DNA of 11,506 nt, taken from assembly GCA_021129785.1 (NCBI GenBank), contig JAJOKQ010000048.1, forward strand, positions 1 to 11,506. Reading direction: 5' to 3'. The DNA comes from Clostridiales bacterium. GTDB taxonomy: Bacteria; Bacillota; Clostridia; Peptostreptococcales; NVVX01. The notes beneath the pieces were generated by a model. It was not told the origin of the DNA and did not search any database. It saw only the letters and a program-made list of their open reading frames with translations. Of the stretch, positions 6,682 through 11,506 are shown one piece after another; position 1 is the stretch's first letter; the number at the start of each line of letters is the position of its first letter. Both the position numbers and the translations under genes were made by a program.

Positions 6682-6837
6682 ATGATGCAAAGAAGATATA
6701 AAAGGTATTTTGTAATGTTGGAGAGTGAAGACAAGGGATTTGAAAAATCTAAAGACGAAAAACCTAATGGGTATGCAAAAATTGAGATTAAAAATGCCAC
6801 AGGAATAATCAATGCAAAGCTCTATTTTTGTCCATAA
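6682..6837 (+). CDS. Hypothetical 51-residue protein, possibly a truncated gene
   Basis: A 51-codon frame opens with ATGATG at 6682, preceded by AGGGGGAG at 6671-6678 (about 3 nt from the first ATG and 6 nt from the second), and ends in TAA. The peptide starts MMQRRYKRYFVML, continues with a Lys/Glu-rich segment, and has short beta-strand-like stretches (YAKIEIKN, AKLYFCP). It has no membrane segment or signal. The pattern of an aromatic hydrophobic first strand, an acidic turn and a GYxKIEI strand reminds me of the N-terminal part of longer uncharacterised clostridial proteins. That is recollection only. If correct, the gene is cut off after its first strands, because I find no clear continuation in other frames downstream. 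The good ribosome binding site argues that it is or was translated. Function unknown. Confidence 0.45.
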   Translation: MMQRRYKRYFVMLESEDKGFEKSKDEKPNGYAKIEIKNATGIINAKLYFCP

Positions 6838-6856
6838 AAATATTGATAAAAGCACC

Positions 6857-6874
6857 CTACTATTCAAATAGTAG
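6857..6874. repeat. Short perfect hairpin CTACTAT-TCAA-ATAGTAG
   Basis: A 7-bp perfect inverted repeat around a 4-nt loop lies 20 nt after the 51-codon frame and about 30 nt before the promoter of the peptidase gene. No T-tract follows, so it is not a standard terminator. It could be an operator or an mRNA 3'-end structure. Confidence 0.5.
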
Positions 6875-6903
6875 TAATGAATGAAAAGAAAATTCAAAAA
6901 AGA

Positions 6904-6933
6904 TGGACAGACAAGAAAAAAAAGTACTATAAT
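6904..6933 (+). promoter_or_regulatory. Sigma-A-type promoter of the peptidase-decarboxylase-MoxR operon
   Basis: TGGACA (6904-6909, 5 of 6 to TTGACA) is followed after 18 nt by a perfect TATAAT (6928-6933). The start point would be near 6940, about 40 nt before the ATG at 6982, which has AAGGAG at 6968-6973. It is the only good promoter I see ahead of the four-gene operon. Confidence 0.65.
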
Positions 6934-6981
6934 AAAAGAGAAATAAAAAAGGTTAAATTCAATAGATAAGGAGAAAAAACT

Positions 6982-8097
6982 ATGATAAACACGAGCAGAT
7001 TAGTTGAAGAGTTTTTAGAATTGGTTCAAATTGATAGCCACTCAGCCAAAGAAGGTGCTATTGCAAAAGTATTAAAAGAAAAACTTGAAGAAATAGGACT
7101 AGAAGTAACAGTAGATGAAGCGGGTGTAAAAGCAGGTGGAGAAACAGGCAACATTATTGCAAAATTAAAGGGAGAAAAACAAGGGAAAACTATAGTATTC
7201 AGTAGCCACATGGACACAGTAGTACCAGGCGAAGGCGTTAAACCTGTTGTTAAAGATGATGTTATATATAGTGATGGAACAACTATTTTAGGAGCTGATG
7301 ATAAGGCAGGAATAGCGGCAATATTAGAAGCTTTAAGGGTAGTTAAAGAAAGCAAAATAGCACATTCTGACATTGAAATCGCATTTAGTATTTGGGAAGA
7401 GGGCGGGCTGTTTGGTGCAAAGTACTTAGATTATAGCAAACTAAATGCAGAATATGGATTTGTACTAGATAGTGGTGGATCTCCAGGTGAAATAATAACA
7501 GTTGGACCAGCGCAAGACAAAGTGAATGCAAAAATTATAGGTGAACTAGCTCATGCTGGAGTCGAGCCCGAAAATGGAGTAAGTGCAATAATGATAGCAG
7601 CTAGAGCAATAAATAATATGAAACTACTAAGAATTGATGAAGAAACTACTGCTAATATAGGAATCATTAAAGGCGGAGAAGCGACTAATATAGTAACTGC
7701 AGAAGTGACGTTAGAGGGTGAATCTAGAAGTTTAACAGAGAAAAAACTAGACGATCAAACTAATCATATGGCAAATGCACTAAAAGAAGCAGCAGATTAT
7801 TTTGGAGGGAAAGTAGAACTAGACATAGAAAGAATATACACACCATTTAACATAGCAGCAGAAGAAGAAATTGTAGTGAAAACTAAAGAAGCATTCCAAA
7901 GAATAGGTATTAAAAGTTATACAACAGCAACTGGCGGTGGAAGCGACACAAATATTTTTAATGGAAATGGAATTAAAGCAATTAACTTAGGAGTAGGAAT
8001 GAAAAAAGTGCACACATTAGAAGAGCATATTTCTATAAAAGACCTTAAAAATAGCGCAAGAATGGTTTATGAAATAATTAAAATATTTGGAGAGTAG
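6982..8097 (+). CDS. M20-family metallopeptidase, PepT-like (YqjE type)
   Basis: Cytoplasmic two-zinc aminopeptidase of family M20, closest by motif to peptidase T-like tripeptidases such as B. subtilis YqjE, which also has about 371 residues. Metal and catalytic residues are visible: H76 and D78 (SSHMDTVVPG), bridging D106 (LGADDKAG), general base E139 and metal ligand E140 (WEEGGLFGA), D163 (VLDSGG) and H344 (KKVHTLEEH). The dimerisation (lid) domain lies at about 180-290, containing AHAGVEPENG. The family motif usually has a Glu or Gln before the EE pair; Trp138 stands there. AAGGAG at 6968-6973, 8 nt from the ATG, fixes the start. It is the first gene of the operon and lies 7 nt before the PLP enzyme gene. 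The exact peptide substrate cannot be told; carboxypeptidase or deacylase activity is possible within M20, but the GADDKAG and EEGGLFGA motifs favour PepT-like. Confidence 0.92.
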   Translation: MINTSRLVEEFLELVQIDSHSAKEGAIAKVLKEKLEEIGLEVTVDEAGVKAGGETGNIIAKLKGEKQGKTIVFSSHMDTVVPGEGVKPVVKDDVIYSDGTTILGADDKAGIAAILEALRVVKESKIAHSDIEIAFSIWEEGGLFGAKYLDYSKLNAEYGFVLDSGGSPGEIITVGPAQDKVNAKIIGELAHAGVEPENGVSAIMIAARAINNMKLLRIDEETTANIGIIKGGEATNIVTAEVTLEGESRSLTEKKLDDQTNHMANALKEAADYFGGKVELDIERIYTPFNIAAEEEIVVKTKEAFQRIGIKSYTTATGGGSDTNIFNGNGIKAINLGVGMKKVHTLEEHISIKDLKNSARMVYEIIKIFGE

Positions 8098-8104
8098 TGA
8101 AGAA

Positions 8105-9571
8105 ATGAATCAAGAATATACACCAATTTTTAGTGCAATGAAAAAGTACCACAAAGAGAATGTAATCCCGTTTGATGTTCCAGGTCATAAACATGGCAAA
8201 GGGTTAAAAGAGTTCACAGACTATATGGGAAAAACCATCATGGAGCTGGACGTAAACTCTATGAAATGTTTAGATAATATTCTAAATCCAATTGGTGTTA
8301 TTAAAGAATCTGAGCAATTAGCTGCAGAGGCGTATTCTGCAGCGCACTCTTTTTTTCTAGTAAATGGGACAACAGCAGGAATTCAAGCTATGATAATGAG
8401 TGCATGTGAGCCTGGAGATAAAATAATAACTCCAAGAAATGCGCATAAATCAGCAATAGCAGGTATTATTTTAAGTGGAGCAATACCAGTATACATTCAG
8501 CCCGTAATAGATAAATATTTGGGGATTGCAATGGGAGTTACAGTTGATAGTGTAAGAAAAGCTATTAACCGACACCCTGACGCCAAAGCAGTGTTTATTA
8601 TCAATCCAACATACTATGGAGCAGTATCTGATTTAGCAGAGATTATAAAATTAACCCATAAAAATGCTATGGCAGTTTTAGTAGACGAAGCACATGGTGC
8701 TCATATGCACTTTCACAACAATCTTCCAATGAGCGCTATGGAACTAGGTGCAGACATGAGTGCCTTAAGTCTTCATAAAACTGGAGGATCATTGACTCAA
8801 AGCTCTCTTCTTCTCCTTAAAGAAGGTAATATAAATTATTCTAAAGTAAAAAGCAACTTAAATCTTATGCAAACAACAAGTGCTTCATATTTGCTTATGG
8901 CAAGCTTAGATGTTGCAAGAAAGCAATTAGCTTTAGATGGATGGAAGATCTTATCTAAAACACTAAACCTTGCAAAACATGCGAGAGAATTAATTAATGA
9001 AATAGAAGGATTATATGCTTTTGGAAAAGAACTAGTAGGGAGTGCAGGAGTTTTTGATTTTGATGAAACTAAACTAGGAGTACATGTTAGTGAGTTAGGG
9101 CTAACTGGGTTTGAAGTCTATGATTTGCTAAGAGAAAAATATAAAGTACAAGTAGAATTAGCAGACATGCATAATATACTTGCAATTGTTAGTTTAGGCG
9201 ATGATGAAAAATCAATAAATGCTCTTGTGCATGCGCTAAAAGACATAAGCATTAAATTTAGAACAAACAAAAAAATAAATAAAATAAATAAAATACTAGA
9301 AAATCCAAACATTATTGTATCACCACGAGATGCTTACTTTAGCGAAAAGCGTGCAGTGAAACTAGAAGATGCAGCAGACGAAATAAGTGGAGAATCTATA
9401 ATGGTGTACCCGCCAGGGATACCAATAGTGACCCCAGGCGAAAAAATAACAAAAGAGATGATTGAACACATTAAACTGTGGAAGAGCGAAGAAGCACAAC
9501 TACAAGGAGCAGAAGACCCATATGTAGACTATATCAGGGTGCTTGGGCGAGAAGTGAATGGGGGGATATAA
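8105..9571 (+). CDS. PLP-dependent Orn/Lys/Arg decarboxylase-family protein (SpeA/YaaO type)
   Basis: Fold-type I PLP enzyme of 488 residues, the short form of the Orn/Lys/Arg decarboxylase family (B. subtilis SpeA and YaaO size) that lacks the N-terminal wing domain of the long E. coli enzymes. The N-terminus has the typical PFDVPGHKHGKG. The PLP-binding core is visible: NGTTAGIQAMIM, D194 in VDEAHGAH, and Schiff-base K225 in SLHKTGGSLTQSS. The C-terminal domain (about 370-488) ends with YPPGIPIVTPGE, a family signature. It probably decarboxylates arginine, lysine or ornithine to a polyamine precursor; substrate cannot be assigned. The start is taken as ATG 8105; an in-frame TTG at 8087 overlaps the peptidase gene and has no ribosome binding site. 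GGAG (8089-8092) is 12 nt from the ATG, rather far, so coupling to the upstream gene is likely. Residues around 405-415 show a repetitive NKKINKINKI stretch. Confidence 0.92.
   Translation: MNQEYTPIFSAMKKYHKENVIPFDVPGHKHGKGLKEFTDYMGKTIMELDVNSMKCLDNILNPIGVIKESEQLAAEAYSAAHSFFLVNGTTAGIQAMIMSACEPGDKIITPRNAHKSAIAGIILSGAIPVYIQPVIDKYLGIAMGVTVDSVRKAINRHPDAKAVFIINPTYYGAVSDLAEIIKLTHKNAMAVLVDEAHGAHMHFHNNLPMSAMELGADMSALSLHKTGGSLTQSSLLLLKEGNINYSKVKSNLNLMQTTSASYLLMASLDVARKQLALDGWKILSKTLNLAKHARELINEIEGLYAFGKELVGSAGVFDFDETKLGVHVSELGLTGFEVYDLLREKYKVQVELADMHNILAIVSLGDDEKSINALVHALKDISIKFRTNKKINKINKILENPNIIVSPRDAYFSEKRAVKLEDAADEISGESIMVYPPGIPIVTPGEKITKEMIEHIKLWKSEEAQLQGAEDPYVDYIRVLGREVNGGI
9560..9565 (+). promoter_or_regulatory. 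Ribosome binding site deciding the MoxR start
   Basis: GGGGGG lies 8 nt before the TTG at 9574, at the end of the preceding gene. The frame is open further upstream (to a GTG at 9478), but the extra residues would be Arg/Ser-rich and unlike MoxR proteins. Confidence 0.7.
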
Positions 9572-9573
9572 AA

Positions 9574-10527
9574 TTGAGTGGCTTAGACATAATTACTAAA
9601 ATACTTAACAACCTTAACAGAGTAATCATCGGGAAAGAAGAAGTAATTGAAAAAGTACTCGTCTGTTTTTTGGCGAACGGTCATCTGTTAATAGAAGATG
9701 TGCCGGGGGTAGGCAAAACCACTATGATTAAAGCGCTTGCTAAAAGTGTCAACCTATCGTACAGTAGAGTGCAATTTACACCCGATGTTATGCCATCAGA
9801 CATTATAGGCACAACAATTTATAACAGGAAAGAAGAAAAATTCGAATTTATTAAAGGACCTGTTTTTGAACATATTTTATTGGCTGATGAAATTAATAGG
9901 ACGTCGCCTAAAACACAGTCAAGCCTACTTCAAGCAATGGAAGAGAGTGAAGTTTCAGTAGATGGTAAATTGTATGAACTTAAAAAACCATTTATGGTTT
10001 TAGCTACGCAAAATCCAATTGAATATCAAGGAACTTTTCCGCTTCCAGAATCACAATTAGACAGGTTTTTAATGTCACTTTCAATAGGATATCCAAGTGA
10101 CGAAGATGAAGTTGAAGTAATAAGGCAAAACAAATCAAACAAAACATTAAACCATATTAGTGAGGTGGCTAGTGAAGATGATATTCTTGACTTGCAAAAA
10201 CAAGCTGAAAATATACACGCCCATGACGATATATTAAATTATATAATTGGGTTGTCAAATGCAAGCAGAACACATGCGGATGTTTCTTTAGGAGCAAGCC
10301 CAAGGGCATCAATTGATTTGTTTAAGGCTTCTAAAGCTTTGGCATTTATCAGAAATAGGAATTATGTAATTCCTGACGATGTAAAAGAGATTATGCCTTA
10401 TGTATTTGAACACCGGCTTATACTATCATCAGAAGCAAGAATTAAGAACAAGAACCCTAAGTTGATTTTAAGAGAAATAATAAAGAGAGTATATGTACCG
10501 GTGGTGAGGCAAGTTGAGCATAAATAA
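9574..10527 (+). CDS. MoxR-family AAA+ ATPase
   Basis: Cytoplasmic AAA+ ATPase of the MoxR family, thought to act as a chaperone or assembly factor for partner proteins encoded beside it. The protein has 317 residues, the usual size. The Walker A is VPGVGKTT with K48 (D42-V-P-G-V-G-K48-T), and Walker B is LLADEINR with D105-E106. Sensor 1 lies in LATQNPIEYQGTFPLPE, the strongly conserved MoxR segment, followed by LDRFLMSLSIGYP. The C-terminal lid carries GASPRAS. The start is TTG 9574, supported by GGGGGG 8 nt upstream and by the correct beginning of the family region (LNNLNRVIIGKEEVIE). It follows the decarboxylase stop by 2 nt and overlaps the DUF58 gene by 14 nt, so it belongs to the peptidase-decarboxylase operon. 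MoxR next to DUF58 is a well-known pairing. Confidence 0.96.
   Translation: MSGLDIITKILNNLNRVIIGKEEVIEKVLVCFLANGHLLIEDVPGVGKTTMIKALAKSVNLSYSRVQFTPDVMPSDIIGTTIYNRKEEKFEFIKGPVFEHILLADEINRTSPKTQSSLLQAMEESEVSVDGKLYELKKPFMVLATQNPIEYQGTFPLPESQLDRFLMSLSIGYPSDEDEVEVIRQNKSNKTLNHISEVASEDDILDLQKQAENIHAHDDILNYIIGLSNASRTHADVSLGASPRASIDLFKASKALAFIRNRNYVIPDDVKEIMPYVFEHRLILSSEARIKNKNPKLILREIIKRVYVPVVRQVEHK
10503..10509 (+). promoter_or_regulatory. Ribosome binding site of the DUF58 gene
   Basis: GGTGAGG lies 4 nt before the TTG at 10514, inside the end of the MoxR gene. The spacing is short. The next in-frame candidate, GTG 10532, has no ribosome binding site at all. Confidence 0.55.
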
Positions 10528-11506
10528 AAAAGTGCTTCTAATTGGAGTGATGATACTTATACCAGCTGTGATCATTGGGGGTAGATTGCCGTATTATCTT
10601 CTCTATTTTTACTTACTCACAATCATATTTTCTGTGCTACAAGTAGTAATAGGCGCAAAATATATAATTGGAAAAGTATCTATTAACAAAACAGAAGTTA
10701 TGGCAGGAGAAACAGTAGAAATTAAATATACTATAAGTAACAACACAGTCCTTTCATTTCCAAGGCTAGAGTTACAAAACGAAATAGCATACAGACTGTC
10801 TGGAGACAGACCCATGGCAACTAGCTTTTACTTAGAAGCTAAATCCTCTTATAGAAATGAGCTTAGGGTATCTTGCAATAGAAGAGGGTTATATGAAGCA
10901 GGGGAAATTAAACTAATAATTAAAGATGTTTTTGGGATTTGTGCATATGAGAAAAAAATTACCGACTCTATACATCTAAAAGCATATCCTGCTATAATTG
11001 AACTAAAAGACTTAAAAATAAGAGCAGGGCAACAATTTGGCGGAGTAAAGACTAAAAATGTTTTTTTTCAAGACAATACGGAAGTGTTTGATATACGTGA
11101 ATATCAAGCAGAAGAGCCAGCAAAAAAAATAAACTGGAAGATTTCTGAGAAATACGATAAATTGTTAGTTAGAAATTATGAATTAAGGGGAGATGCACAA
11201 GTAATTGTAATCATTGATTCGTGCAAGAGTAGCTACACTGATGACAGAGAAAGATTAATAGAAGACAAAGTAGTGGAAATAGCGATATCAGTAATAAAAT
11301 ATTGTTTAGAAATGAGCATAGCAGTGACCTTGAAGTATATGAATGAAGATAAAAATATTGAAGTAAAAGGAAGCGAAGAAGCGCATATTAAAGAGTTTAT
11401 GGATGAATTAACAATATTTGAGCCGAAAAGTAAAAGTAAATTTTTTGAATCGATTTCAAAAACAACTTTGAATGCAACTCAGGGCGCAACGATTATGCTC
11501 TTATCT
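10514..11506 (+). CDS. DUF58-domain membrane protein, 3'-truncated by the window end
   Basis: 331 codons are open to the last base with no stop, so the C-terminus lies outside. Two adjacent hydrophobic segments (about 7-23 and 25-47) form a membrane hairpin, usual for DUF58 proteins. A beta-rich region follows (about 52-150), with VMAGETVEIKYTISNN resembling the start of an Ig-like fold. The DUF58 signature is plain: FDIREYQAEEPAKKINWK at 192-209, then LLVRNYELRG. The family consensus has GDP where this protein has EEP (200-202). The next strand, VIVIIDSC, is the start of the von Willebrand A-like part. Function is not known in detail; with MoxR and a transglutaminase-like protein, DUF58 proteins are proposed to form a membrane-bound complex. 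The start is TTG 10514 with GGTGAGG upstream, overlapping the MoxR stop by 14 nt and in a different frame. Confidence 0.92.
   Translation, partial: MSINKKVLLIGVMILIPAVIIGGRLPYYLLYFYLLTIIFSVLQVVIGAKYIIGKVSINKTEVMAGETVEIKYTISNNTVLSFPRLELQNEIAYRLSGDRPMATSFYLEAKSSYRNELRVSCNRRGLYEAGEIKLIIKDVFGICAYEKKITDSIHLKAYPAIIELKDLKIRAGQQFGGVKTKNVFFQDNTEVFDIREYQAEEPAKKINWKISEKYDKLLVRNYELRGDAQVIVIIDSCKSSYTDDRERLIEDKVVEIAISVIKYCLEMSIAVTLKYMNEDKNIEVKGSEEAHIKEFMDELTIFEPKSKSKFFESISKTTLNATQGATIMLLS

Noticed and set aside
6454..6897. 147-codon frame on the - strand across the intergenic region
   Set aside because: The product is a Phe/Leu/Tyr/Cys-rich string that reads through the complement of the terminator and A-rich tracts. 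It has no ribosome binding site or domain-like pattern, and it is antisense to the better-supported 51-codon frame.
6877..6969. 30-codon Lys-rich frame ahead of the peptidase gene
   Set aside because: It is mostly Lys, Asn and Arg codons, as any A-rich sequence gives, has no ribosome binding site, and overlaps the TGGACA/TATAAT promoter.
9478..9573. 32-residue N-terminal extension of MoxR from GTG 9478
   Set aside because: It overlaps the decarboxylase gene in another frame, is Arg/Ser/Thr-rich and unlike MoxR proteins, and the TTG at 9574 has a good ribosome binding site.

Overview
The window comes from a low-G+C, AT-rich genome. The gene order, the strong AGGAGG-type ribosome binding sites, several TTG starts and the protein families point to a Firmicute, most likely a member of the Clostridia. 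All recognisable genes are on the + strand. I worked only by reading the sequence, so family assignments rest on motifs and remembered family features, not on searches.

Left part (about 1-6540): this is the conserved Firmicutes housekeeping neighbourhood known from Bacillus subtilis as metS-yabD-yabE-rnmV-ksgA. Here it contains methionyl-tRNA synthetase (metG), a TatD-family metal-dependent nuclease, a YabE-like G5/3D cell-wall protein, ribonuclease M5 (rnmV, 5S rRNA maturation) and the 16S rRNA dimethyltransferase (rsmA/ksgA). An HD-GYP-type signalling protein is inserted between the TatD gene and the yabE homologue. Its HD dyad reads Leu-Asp, so the signature histidine is missing. A 25-codon reading frame lies between the TatD and HD-GYP genes, and its stop overlaps the HD-GYP start. 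The yabE homologue has a good sigma-A-type promoter. Between it and rnmV is an 83-bp element of 11-bp units, repeated in one orientation on the left and in the opposite orientation on the right, which would fold as one long hairpin just before the rnmV ribosome binding site. The block ends after rsmA at a strong intrinsic terminator.

Middle part (about 6541-6981): a gene-poor stretch. It holds one short 51-codon frame with a good ribosome binding site, which may be the start of a truncated gene, then a small hairpin and a sigma-A-type promoter.

Right part (about 6982-11506): a tightly packed operon. It encodes a PepT-like M20 metallopeptidase, a fold-type I PLP-dependent Orn/Lys/Arg decarboxylase-family enzyme, a MoxR-type AAA+ ATPase and a DUF58 protein that runs off the window. 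Gaps are +7 and +2 nt and the last pair overlaps by 14 nt. MoxR and DUF58 are a standard pair, usually followed by a transglutaminase-like membrane protein, which would be expected just outside the window.

Most of the window is ordinary. The parts that deserve a second look are the 11-bp repeat hairpin before rnmV, the HD-GYP protein without its dyad histidine, and the two short reading frames. I see no mobile element, CRISPR array, tRNA or rRNA gene.
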